Positions 1 through 6,600 of a stretch of 11,994 nucleotides of DNA are shown piece by piece. Where the stretch lies: NCBI GenBank assembly GCA_027064665.1, contig JAMOPH010000219.1:1-11994 (forward strand). Reading direction: 5' to 3'. The position numbers were made by a program, and so were the translations under genes. Origin of the DNA: a bacterium. Lineage in GTDB: Bacteria > UBP14 > UBA6098 > B30-G16. The notes below the pieces were generated by a model, which ran no database searches, was not told the origin of the DNA, and saw only the letters and a list, made by a program, of their open reading frames with translations. Position 1 is the first letter of the stretch. Each line of letters begins with the position of its first letter.

Positions 1-2070
1 GTCGGTCATTGCCGCATAGGGTGGGTCGGCGTCAACAATCACAGAGCAGGAAACCGTATCGCCGCTGCATCCCTGAAAGTCCCGGTATCCCACCAGTTGG
101 ACTTCCACCGTGTCGCCGGTGTGGAAGGCATCCAGCGGAGTGATGGTCAAAATCGTGTCGGTGTAATCAAATACGCCGGAGGCGGCGTCATATCTGGTTC
201 CGTTGATGTAGGCGACAAAAGATGTCGGGTCAACAGTGCTGTCGGGGTCGGCAACCACAAGTTGAAACTGCGGCGGATTGCACGAGGTTATCAGACCGCA
301 GGTGTCGGGCAGGACAAAATACGCATAGGGCGGAAGCGAGACCGTCACGGTGACCGAGTCAACTGCATAACAGCCTGCGGCATCAGTTATCTCAACATAA
401 TAGGTCGTGGTGGTCTCAGGGTGTGCATAGGGGTTCGGCGCCGATGGGTCGGAGAGTCCTGCGGCGGGAGTCCAGACATACTCAAACGGCGGCGTTCCAC
501 CCGATGCCGTGGGAATTCCGCCAATCATCACGGAATCGCCGAGACACACGCCGACATCGCTTCCCGCCTCGGCATACAACTGGTCAACGAAAACGGTTAT
601 GTAATCCACGCCCACGCATCCGTTGGAATCGGTGACGGTCAGGGTGTATGTGGTGGTGACTTCGGGGAAAGCCAGTGGGTCAAGGGACATCGGGTCGGAA
701 AGACCATAGGACGGAGACCACATATAGTTCGCCGAGCCGTAGTGCCCGCTGAAGGTGGCGTGAAGTTGAGTCGTGTCGCCCATACAGATTATGGAATCAT
801 CGCTGGAAAGTTCCACAACGATGTTGCTGGGATGAGGGATGAAAACGCTGTATGTGTCAACTATGGTGCTGTCGTGTCCGGCGCAGTCGTCAAAGTGGAA
901 GGTGAATATATAGTCCTGCGTTGTTCCCCAGACTGTGGAGTCAAACTGAACGCCCCAGGCGGCGAGATACGAACCGCCGTATCCTGCGATGGTTCCGATG
1001 TTGATGGACGAATCGCCGGTGAGATAGATAAATCCCGGACCGGACAGGGTCGCTGTGGCATTGCACAAACTGTCGGTTCCGCCGTTGATGATGAAAAAGT
1101 TGAAGAAGGTGGTGTCGGGGTTCATAGTGCCATCGCAATCTGGGGAAATTGTGGGTGGGGTGTGGTTTATAGTGATGTCCACGGTGCCGAAATTTCCGAT
1201 GCCGTAATAACTTATGAAGACGACGCTGTCGTCGGGGGCAACAGTTCTCTCGTTCCATTTGACCATAACGGCGGAATCGGTGTAGCCACTTCCGGTTGCG
1301 CCCGCCCAAGTTGCGGTGTTCCATCCGTAACTGTAGGTCGTGGGCCAGGAGCCATACCAGAACACATCGGGCATAGTCGCCTCAAAACCGGTGAGGATTC
1401 CCAGCGCCTGCATATCGCCGGGCGCCGGCGGGAAAGTATCTTCATAGGCACGCCAGATTGAGGGGATGCCGGGCGCATAATAGATTTCAGCAACACCGGA
1501 ATAACCATACGAGGTTGAGATTGGAGCACCATCGTTGCCGTTTATCATAGTGTCCCAGAAAATCATTGCGCCGCAGGAATGGCTGGAGCCATCAACCGGT
1601 TTCATCACTATTTTGTATTGAATCTGTTCTATCTCTCCGGGGCTTGCCCCAAGCGACACTGGGCGGTATTCGAGCCTTATCATCACCCCGTTCCAGTCGT
1701 TCCACTGGACAACAGCAAGCGTTCCGGCATCAACATAATGAGTATCGGAGGCGGGCATTCCGCCGCTGTTGGTTTTCTGAGTGATGCCGTCCACATAAAA
1801 GAGCATCCACTCGGTGCCGCCGGTGCCGGGCCAACCAAAGGTGAGTTTAACATAACTTCCCGAGCCGGTGAGGTCACCGCCCTCCTGAAAATTGCCGTCG
1901 TATCCGTCAAGGTCAATATCGGCGGCGACATAGCCGTTCTCCACACGCCCAACGACCATCGCCGCCTCGTCAGCGGCGGCATCCATCGCCGCTTTATCCG
2001 CAAGGGGAGCAGAGAACAAAAGAGATGCCACCAAAAGCGGCGAGAAAAGCAATAATCTATGAATTTTCAT
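1..2070 (-). CDS. Giant secreted modular surface protein, PKD/Ig-like repeats (5' part; runs off left edge)
   Basis: The reading frame stays open for 690 codons from the ATG at 2070 to base 1, so the C-terminus is missing. The start is set by GGAGG about 8 nt upstream and a promoter just before it. Residues 1-21 form a signal peptide (basic MKIHR, then a hydrophobic stretch ending LLFSA). Residues about 40-250 are a Trp/Tyr/Gly-rich region that I do not recognise. Residues about 255-410 look like an all-beta domain. Two 82-residue repeats follow (416-497 and 498-579), each with a W-[ST]-P-x2-GLSDP motif, a TTTY strand and an [SN/AA]GC turn, like PKD or SprB-type repeats. From about 580 an Ig-like domain rich in Asp, Thr and paired Cys begins. 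Such proteins are typically exported and act outside the cell as adhesins, fibres or enzyme scaffolds. No catalytic motif is visible, and any sorting signal would lie beyond the edge. Confidence 0.85.
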   Translation of the reverse strand, partial: MKIHRLLLFSPLLVASLLFSAPLADKAAMDAAADEAAMVVGRVENGYVAADIDLDGYDGNFQEGGDLTGSGSYVKLTFGWPGTGGTEWMLFYVDGITQKTNSGGMPASDTHYVDAGTLAVVQWNDWNGVMIRLEYRPVSLGASPGEIEQIQYKIVMKPVDGSSHSCGAMIFWDTMINGNDGAPISTSYGYSGVAEIYYAPGIPSIWRAYEDTFPPAPGDMQALGILTGFEATMPDVFWYGSWPTTYSYGWNTATWAGATGSGYTDSAVMVKWNERTVAPDDSVVFISYYGIGNFGTVDITINHTPPTISPDCDGTMNPDTTFFNFFIINGGTDSLCNATATLSGPGFIYLTGDSSINIGTIAGYGGSYLAAWGVQFDSTVWGTTQDYIFTFHFDDCAGHDSTIVDTYSVFIPHPSNIVVELSSDDSIICMGDTTQLHATFSGHYGSANYMWSPSYGLSDPMSLDPLAFPEVTTTYTLTVTDSNGCVGVDYITVFVDQLYAEAGSDVGVCLGDSVMIGGIPTASGGTPPFEYVWTPAAGLSDPSAPNPYAHPETTTTYYVEITDAAGCYAVDSVTVTVSLPPYAYFVLPDTCGLITSCNPPQFQLVVADPDSTVDPTSFVAYINGTRYDAASGVFDYTDTILTITPLDAFHTGDTVEVQLVGYRDFQGCSGDTVSCSVIVDADPPYAAMTD
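334..825 (-). repeat. Two tandem 82-residue PKD/SprB-like protein repeats
   Basis: Within the large secreted protein, residues 416-497 and 498-579 align with a fixed offset of 82 residues. W451 and W533, GLSDP at 456-460 and 538-542, and the T-T-T-Y strand at 472-475 and 553-557 all repeat. Each unit also carries one Cys near a GD turn and one in a Gly-Cys turn, which could form a disulfide. The repeats are diverged at DNA level, so this is an old protein-domain duplication rather than a recent DNA repeat. Confidence 0.7.
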
Positions 2071-2101
2071 AAGTTTTTCCTCCGTCGTGCTTCATTTTGT
2101 T

Positions 2102-2130
2102 AATATAGCATTTTCAAAACGGAAATTCAA
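2102..2130 (-). promoter_or_regulatory. Sigma-70-like promoter of the large surface protein gene
   Basis: On the minus strand a -35 box TTGAAT (2125-2130) and a -10 box TATATT (2102-2107) are separated by exactly 17 nt. A TGC just before the -10 gives an extended -10 element. Transcription would start near 2095, leaving a leader of about 25 nt that contains the GGAGG ribosome-binding site. It lies immediately downstream of the terminator of the preceding gene, which fits a new transcription unit. Confidence 0.6.
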
Positions 2131-2142
2131 CAGGTTAGAAGG

Positions 2143-2179
2143 AAAAATTTGCCCGGTCCGGGAAAAAACCGAACCGGGC
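2143..2179 (-). terminator. Intrinsic terminator after the 79-residue gene
   Basis: Positions 2151-2161 pair with 2169-2179 to make an 11-bp G+C-rich stem (one G-U wobble when read on the minus strand) around a 7-nt loop. The stem is followed on the minus strand by AAATTTTT. It starts only 9 nt after the TAA at 2188-2190. A T-run also flanks the other side (2185-2189 on plus), so it may work in both directions, though no plus-strand gene is known to end here. Confidence 0.8.
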
Positions 2180-2187
2180 GGGTATTT

Positions 2188-2427
2188 TTATCGGAGAAGG
2201 TAGTCCTCAATCGCCTCGTAGAACTCCCTTTCCGCCGCCTCACGACGGTAATGGCGGAAAAGTTCCTCAAGCACCTCATCGGTGATACGGGCGGAGAAAC
2301 TGAGATTGTTCCGGTCGTCGCCGAGGTATATGAGGGTGTTTCCCTCGCTGTCGGCGAGAAGGTATGGAATTCTCCCTTCCGCCGTGGCGGCGAGACGAAC
2401 AAAACGCCATCTTCTTATGACTCTCAT
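2188..2427 (-). CDS. Small orphan protein, 79 residues, unknown function
   Basis: I do not recognise this protein. It begins at an ATG preceded by GGGAGGAAC (good ribosome-binding site, 5-6 nt spacing) and ends 9 nt before a strong terminator, so it is very likely expressed. The N-terminal third is strongly basic (MRVIRRWRFVRL). Residues about 17-45 look like short beta-strands joined by polar turns (RIPYLLADSEG, NTLIYLGDD). Residues about 49-79 look like an amphipathic, acidic helix (TDEVLEELFRHYRREAAE). There is no signal peptide, membrane segment or Cys pair, so it is predicted cytoplasmic. The basic head and acidic helical tail suggest a small binding or regulatory protein, but that is only inference. 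It is separated by 152 nt from the mscS-type gene upstream and probably has its own promoter. Confidence 0.72.
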   Translation of the reverse strand: MRVIRRWRFVRLAATAEGRIPYLLADSEGNTLIYLGDDRNNLSFSARITDEVLEELFRHYRREAAEREFYEAIEDYLLR

Positions 2428-2579
2428 ATGTTCCTCCCGGGTTTGGGTTGGTATGGCACACTACTGCGCCATAAACCGACCCTCACCTCAGGGGAGACAT
2501 CCTCGGCAGGAAAACCGACAGGAACCCCCGTAGACAGTGATAGAATTTATGACTTTAGGGGAATATGTCAAGGCAAAAA
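2428..2579. other. Intergenic region between the MscS-type gene and the 79-residue gene
   Basis: This 152-nt gap contains a possible promoter for the small gene and its ribosome-binding site. I see no convincing terminator for the channel gene (only a 4-bp CCCT/AGGG stem), so read-through into the small gene is possible. Confidence 0.5.
2544..2571 (-). promoter_or_regulatory. Possible sigma-70-like promoter of the 79-residue gene
   Basis: On the minus strand a perfect -35 box TTGACA (2566-2571) is followed after 16 nt by TAAATT (2544-2549), a 4-of-6 match to the -10 consensus. It would give a leader of roughly 110 nt before the ATG at 2427. The -35 box begins just after the stop of the upstream channel gene (2580). 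The weak -10 makes this tentative. Confidence 0.35.
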
Positions 2580-3632
2580 TCAGGATTTTTCCAGAAAAAT
2601 TGTCTGGGTGGGATAGGCGAATTCTATCCCCTCTTTCTCAAAACGCTCGGCAATTTTGAGGTTTATCTCCTGCTGGACATCCATATACAGGTCGTAGTCC
2701 CGGTCAAGGACATAGTAGACGACCTCGTAGATGAGGGCGAAATCGCCGAAGGACTTAAAATGCGCCCGCCCGAAACGAACCATATCCACCGAATCTATGA
2801 CTTCCTTTATTATCCCCGGGATTTTTTTGAGTTTTTCCACCGGGGTTTGATACACCACGCCCAACTGAAACGCCACCCGGCGCTCCTTCATTCGCTTGTA
2901 GTTCCTGACCCGGGATTGCAAGAGGTCGTTGTTCGGGAAGACAATCTGCTCGCCGCTCAAACTTCGCACCCGTGTGGTCTTTATCCCGATATGCTCCACC
3001 GTGCCGGCGTAATTGTCAACCACAATGAAATCGTCAATCTCAAAGGGTTTGTCCAAAACTATTGAGATGGATGCCAGAAGGTCTCCGAGGATATTTTGAA
3101 CCGCAAGCGCAACGGCGACACCGCCGACTCCCAGCCCCGCCACGAGAGTGGTTATCTTTATCCCCAAATTGTCAAGAATCAAAAGCACTATCAAAGACCA
3201 CAGGATAAATTTCCCCAGCGAGTTGAGGATAATAATCATCGCCTTGGCGGAACTGTCGCCCTCGTCGGCGCGCTTTTTGAGTTTGAGTTGAATCAGCGCA
3301 TATATGAGGGCGCTTCCCCACACGCCGAACTGGATTATTACAACCACCGCAGTGATGGTTTTGAGAATATGTCTGGCTTGGGGGGGAAGAACCAGAACCA
3401 GCGACCCTATATACACCGACACCACGATAAAAAACCATATCCCCGTGCGCTCGGCAAGATGGACGAACAAATCGTCAATTATTGTGCGGGAAAGTTCGGC
3501 ACGCTTTTTAAGTTTGTGCGAGACAAAATTCCTGAGCAGTTTGAACACAATCACCAGAACAACAGTCAGCAAGACACCTATAATCCACGACTCTATCGTG
3601 TTGCCCCACAGTTCCTTCTGCAGAAATCCCAT
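2580..3632 (-). CDS. MscS-family small-conductance mechanosensitive channel
   Basis: This 350-residue inner-membrane protein should open under membrane tension and release solutes on hypo-osmotic shock. Hydrophobic segments lie at about 15-33, 64-83, 90-114 and 133-153. The family's pore-lining helix is at about 162-192, recognisable by the Gly/Ala-rich GLGVGGVAVALAVQN followed by LGDLLASISI and the junction DKPFEIDDF. The cytoplasmic beta domain follows, with GTVEHIGIKTTRVR and VFPNND typical of the family. It ends in the usual soluble domain with a YPTQTIF tail. With about five transmembrane helices it is longer than the three-helix E. coli MscS. The ATG at 3632 has GGAGGGG upstream, and the gene starts 12 nt after the YhaM-like gene, so the two are probably co-transcribed. 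Confidence 0.93.
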   Translation of the reverse strand: MGFLQKELWGNTIESWIIGVLLTVVLVIVFKLLRNFVSHKLKKRAELSRTIIDDLFVHLAERTGIWFFIVVSVYIGSLVLVLPPQARHILKTITAVVVIIQFGVWGSALIYALIQLKLKKRADEGDSSAKAMIIILNSLGKFILWSLIVLLILDNLGIKITTLVAGLGVGGVAVALAVQNILGDLLASISIVLDKPFEIDDFIVVDNYAGTVEHIGIKTTRVRSLSGEQIVFPNNDLLQSRVRNYKRMKERRVAFQLGVVYQTPVEKLKKIPGIIKEVIDSVDMVRFGRAHFKSFGDFALIYEVVYYVLDRDYDLYMDVQQEINLKIAERFEKEGIEFAYPTQTIFLEKS

Positions 3633-3644
3633 AGTTCCCCTCCG

Positions 3645-4619
3645 TCATTCGTCTACAAAATCCTCGCCGGAACGGTAGCCGTCAAGATATATGTATCTTC
3701 CCAGAATTTTCACGAAATCTGAAAACTCCCTGCCGGCGGGGAGTTCCCTTTGGACTATATGCTGAACTCCCTCCGTTTGTCCGTCAAGCATATCGGCGTG
3801 ATGGAGAATCATCGCCTCAATGGTCTTTGGTTCCACCGGCGAGCCGAACTCCTGCCTGCCGTGATGGGACACAATCAGATGCAAAACCTCTGCCGCAAGG
3901 TTTTGAGGGAAGTCGGGAATTTCCTCAATCGCCCTCGCCACACGGATGGCGCCCAGAACTATGTGCCCCACAAGTCTTCCCGCCACGGAATAGTCAAAAA
4001 ATCCGCCGATTTTAATCTCCTCCACCTTGCCGATATCGTGCAAAAGTGCGCCGGCCATCAGAAGGTCCTTGCGGCAGTCGGGGTAAAAATCGCAGGCGAT
4101 ATCGCAGATTTTTGCCACCCTGAGTGTGTGCTCCACAAGACCGGTAAGATACGCCCCGTGCCACAGTTTCGCCGCAGGGTAGATGGAAAATTTCTCCACG
4201 AAATCGTCCGTGAACACCGCCTCAAGCAGTGCCCCCAAATACTCATCCTCCACAGAGTCAATCCGCCGGTAGAGGGACTCTACTAATTTTTCACGGGGAT
4301 ATCTTCCGGCGGGGAGAAGTTTTGTTATGTCAATCTCGTCGTCCGTGGCTCTGCGGAACGCCTCAATTTTTATGTTCCTTTCGCCCCGGTAGTCCGTGGC
4401 GACACCGCAAAGTTTTATAACATCGTTTTCGGCGAACTGATGGGAAAGGTCCTCGGCGTCCTCGCCCCAGTAAACCCCACGGATTTTCCCGCGGGAACAT
4501 CCCAGATTAAACACCAGATACTTCCTGCCCTCGTAATCCCTCATCTCAATTCGCCTTATCACGAACAGGTCCTCAATTCTCTCGCCGGGGCGGATATTTT
4601 TGATGTGTTCATCGCTCAT
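3645..4619 (-). CDS. yhaM: YhaM-like 3'-5' exoribonuclease (OB fold plus HD domain)
   Basis: This 324-residue protein matches the YhaM/CBF1 family, which degrades single-stranded RNA (and DNA) 3' to 5' using a metal-dependent HD domain. Residues about 10-95 fit an OB nucleic-acid-binding fold (IEDLFVIRRIEMRDYEGRKY opening strands). Residues about 155-290 hold the HD domain: GLVEHT with H164, LLHDIGK with H194/D195, GHI with H219, SHHG with H252/H253, then EFGSPV and LHHADMLD with H273/H274 and D276. These are all the expected metal ligands, so it should be active. The ATG overlaps the TGA of the upstream lipoprotein gene by 4 nt, which implies translational coupling, and GGGGGAG serves as ribosome-binding site. 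The family is best studied in Bacillus, where it is a secondary RNA-decay enzyme. Another HD-dependent nucleic-acid role cannot be excluded. Confidence 0.88.
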   Translation of the reverse strand: MSDEHIKNIRPGERIEDLFVIRRIEMRDYEGRKYLVFNLGCSRGKIRGVYWGEDAEDLSHQFAENDVIKLCGVATDYRGERNIKIEAFRRATDDEIDITKLLPAGRYPREKLVESLYRRIDSVEDEYLGALLEAVFTDDFVEKFSIYPAAKLWHGAYLTGLVEHTLRVAKICDIACDFYPDCRKDLLMAGALLHDIGKVEEIKIGGFFDYSVAGRLVGHIVLGAIRVARAIEEIPDFPQNLAAEVLHLIVSHHGRQEFGSPVEPKTIEAMILHHADMLDGQTEGVQHIVQRELPAGREFSDFVKILGRYIYLDGYRSGEDFVDE

Positions 4620-5476
4620 TTGCTCCCCCTTTGGGCGGACATAATCACCGAATCAAGCACGGTAGTGTCAATCTGAATCTGGGTTGCCGCCCGAAGCGAA
4701 TCCAGAAGATTTGACATATACGCCGCAAATTTTTCGGCGAACAGGCGGCTGTAAATCTGGTCCCGGACCTGCTCCAGCGAACGCACCGTGCCGTCCTTGC
4801 CCTTGTCCACGATGAAGAAGAAATGATATTTTCCACCACCTTTGATTGGACCGACCCACTCGCCGGGATTTGCCCTGAACACCGGGCGAATCAAATCGGG
4901 CAGAAGGTCCGCACGGGAGAACCAGCCGAGGTCGCAACTGTCGGTCTTTGAATACTCCTCGGAAAATCTTTTAGCCACGGCGCAAAATGAGGAATCCGCC
5001 TTGAGAAATTTTTTGACCGTGTCGGCGAGGGACTTTGAGGAGACCACGATGTGCAGCGCCCTGACCTCGTCGTGCTCCCGAACGAAATCCCCCTGATGCT
5101 CAAGATAATAGCGCTCAATCTCATCATCGGAGATTTTTATTGCAGGGGCGATTATCCTGTTCCGAATGTAATCCTGAAGAATCTGGATTTTTGCCTGTTC
5201 AATTTTGCGGCGGACCTGCGGGTCATCAAGTGCCCCACGGGAAATCGCATAATTGGCGAGAATCTGTTGTTCGCACCAGTCGTTGATGAGTTTTATCCAC
5301 TGCTCCCGGGTCAGCGCCCCCCTGAACTCCGGCGGAACACGGCTCATCAAATCCGACACTGTGAGAGCCGAGCCGTCAACCCGGGCGATTACATCCGCCT
5401 CCTTTTTCTCTCCCCCTCTGCCGCATCCGGCGAACATAATTCCCAGAAGCGCCAGTGTGATAAGTGCTCTCCTCAT
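4616..5476 (-). CDS. Parvulin-type peptidyl-prolyl isomerase lipoprotein (SurA/PrsA-like)
   Basis: From the ATG at 5476 the product is 286 residues. It opens with a lipoprotein signal (MRRALITLALLGIMFAGC, lipid-modified Cys at 18), which places it on the periplasmic face of a membrane. Residues about 28-130 resemble the helical SurA/PrsA N-terminal chaperone segment. Residues about 135-228 are a parvulin domain: ALHIVV, the FSEEYSK segment, a clear DLGWFS motif, NPGEWVGPI, and the closing YHFFFIVDK strand. The family folds or escorts exported proteins by isomerising prolyl bonds. A longer frame starting at TTG 5560 is possible but would bury the signal peptide. No Shine-Dalgarno sits at normal distance from 5476; the nearest, GGGGGGAG, is about 14 nt away and lies in a hairpin. 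The stop overlaps the next gene's ATG. Confidence 0.88.
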   Translation of the reverse strand: MRRALITLALLGIMFAGCGRGGEKKEADVIARVDGSALTVSDLMSRVPPEFRGALTREQWIKLINDWCEQQILANYAISRGALDDPQVRRKIEQAKIQILQDYIRNRIIAPAIKISDDEIERYYLEHQGDFVREHDEVRALHIVVSSKSLADTVKKFLKADSSFCAVAKRFSEEYSKTDSCDLGWFSRADLLPDLIRPVFRANPGEWVGPIKGGGKYHFFFIVDKGKDGTVRSLEQVRDQIYSRLFAEKFAAYMSNLLDSLRAATQIQIDTTVLDSVIMSAQRGSK

Positions 5477-5480
5477 CAGA

Positions 5481-5528
5481 AATAAAATAACTCCCCCCGG
5501 GCAATCCCCAAAGGATTTTCCCGGGGAG
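5481..5528 (-). promoter_or_regulatory. Terminator-like hairpin in the leader of the parvulin lipoprotein gene
   Basis: Between the transferase stop and the lipoprotein ATG, 5495-5501 pairs with 5520-5526 (CCCCGGG with CCCGGGG). The pairing extends by CT/AG at 5491-5492 and 5527-5528 past a 2-nt bulge, and an inner AATCC/GGATT stem forms at 5503-5507 with 5513-5517. On the minus strand it is followed by TTATTTTATTT and then the start codon. This is the form of an intrinsic terminator or attenuator. The downstream arm also contains the only purine-rich ribosome-binding sequence for the next gene, so folding would mask it. It may end most transferase transcripts, regulate read-through, or protect a processed 3' end. 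Confidence 0.65.
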
Positions 5529-5560
5529 AGTTTATGGAAAAGATGGGCTTTTGAGCGCAA

Positions 5561-6469
5561 TCAGTGAGCCATCAGCACGCCGAGGGCGAGGGAGTCAAAC
5601 TTGGTCTTGTGCGGGTCCGCCCGGGAGGTCAGGACAATCGGCACGGGAGTTCCCGCCACAACCGCCGCACAGGAGGCACCCGCAAAATACAGCAAGGCTT
5701 TATAGAGCACATTCGCCGTCTCAATTTCCGGGCACAGAATTATGTCGGCGTCGCCGGCGACCTCGCTTTCTATCCTTTTGGTCTCGGCGGCTTTTTTGTT
5801 GATTGCGTTGTCAAAGCCGAAAGGTCCGTCAACGAGACATCCTTTAATCTGTCCACGGCGGTTCATCATAGAAAGGATTGCGGCGTGCTCTGTGGCGGGC
5901 ATTTTCCCGGGGTTGACCTTCTCCACAGCGCCCACCACGGCGACCTTGGGGTTTTCTATCTCCAGCGAGTGCGCAACCTCAACCGCATTTTTGAGGATTT
6001 CAATTTTCTCTTCCAGCGTGGGCGCAATGTTTATCGCCGCATCGGTTATAATCAAAAGTTTATGATACGCCGGAATCTCAAACACCGCAACATGGGACAA
6101 AAGCCTTTTGCTTGACCTGTCTAAAAGACCGGTTTCCTTGTTCAGCACCGCCTTCATAAAGTCGCTTGTGGAAACAAGCCCCTTCATAAGGACATCGGCG
6201 TCGCCCCGCTTGAGAATCTCCACGGCGACCGAGGCGGTCTTTTTGAGGTCTTTCTCCTCAACTATCTGGTAATCCGACAGGTTCACGCCGACCTTTTCGG
6301 CAGTGTTTTTGATTTCCTCCGGGTCGCCGACAAGGATGCCTGTGGCAAAACCGTTTTTCCTGCCGTCCTCAAGGGCAGCAAGAACCTCTGCCTCCTGCGC
6401 CCCGGCGACCACGACCCTTTTTGCCCCCTTCTTTCTGGCAAGTTCAACCAATTCCTCAAGAGTGCGCAT
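5561..6469 (-). CDS. ptb: Phosphate butyryltransferase / phosphotransacetylase family enzyme
   Basis: This 302-residue cytoplasmic enzyme belongs to the PTA/PTB family, which moves an acyl group between CoA and phosphate (acyl-CoA + phosphate = acyl-phosphate + CoA). With an acyl kinase this yields ATP during fermentation. The ATG at 6469 with GGGGG about 7 nt upstream gives the usual length (about 300); an upstream TTG at 6514 would add 15 residues outside the family. Visible family landmarks are KGLVSTSDFMKAVL (96-109), ITDAAINIAP (141-150), VDGPFGFDNA (213-222) and the C-terminal SRADPHKTKFDSLALG (282-297). The early STSDFMK and DGPFGFD segments favour butyryltransferase over acetyltransferase, but substrate cannot be settled from sequence. 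No butyrate or acetate kinase lies next to it in the window. Confidence 0.9.
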   Translation of the reverse strand: MRTLEELVELARKKGAKRVVVAGAQEAEVLAALEDGRKNGFATGILVGDPEEIKNTAEKVGVNLSDYQIVEEKDLKKTASVAVEILKRGDADVLMKGLVSTSDFMKAVLNKETGLLDRSSKRLLSHVAVFEIPAYHKLLIITDAAINIAPTLEEKIEILKNAVEVAHSLEIENPKVAVVGAVEKVNPGKMPATEHAAILSMMNRRGQIKGCLVDGPFGFDNAINKKAAETKRIESEVAGDADIILCPEIETANVLYKALLYFAGASCAAVVAGTPVPIVLTSRADPHKTKFDSLALGVLMAH

Positions 6470-6600
6470 AACAGAACCCCCGGTTTTTCGTTTGAATCTA
6501 TCAAAGTTAATCAATTATTTGTGAAAAGAAAAACAAAAACTGAAATCTAATCAGTCCCATTTTGTTAAGGGAAAGTCGCACTTGTTCTTTTGCAGGCGAA
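6470..6600. other. Divergent intergenic region between ptb and hypF
   Basis: This 131-nt AT-rich stretch must hold the control regions of the two divergent genes. Near the ptb end it has the GGGGG ribosome-binding site of that gene. Near hypF it has only a weak AGGCGAA before the ATG. I could not find a convincing -35/-10 pair on either strand, and no clear operator palindrome. Confidence 0.45.

Noticed and set aside
97..1461. 454-codon open frame on the plus strand
   Set aside because: Antisense, in codon register, of the secreted modular protein, which has a promoter, ribosome-binding site, signal peptide and repeats. The plus-strand product shows no recognisable domain.
2149..2616. 155-codon plus-strand frame across the small gene and terminator
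   Set aside because: It begins inside the terminator stem, lacks a ribosome-binding site and crosses the small gene and promoter region on the opposite strand.
5477..5560. 28-residue N-terminal extension of the parvulin lipoprotein from TTG 5560
   Set aside because: It would place the lipoprotein signal internally and it runs through the hairpin. The ATG at 5476 gives a standard lipobox.
6470..6514. 15-residue extension of the phosphotransacylase from TTG 6514
   Set aside because: Family members start near the MRTLEEL segment, and GGGGG is properly spaced before ATG 6469.
6470..6600. Possible operator or promoter pairs between ptb and hypF
   Set aside because: TTGAAT, TTCACA and TAGATT-like words occur, but none pairs at 16-18 nt with a reasonable partner, and no palindrome longer than a few bases is clear.
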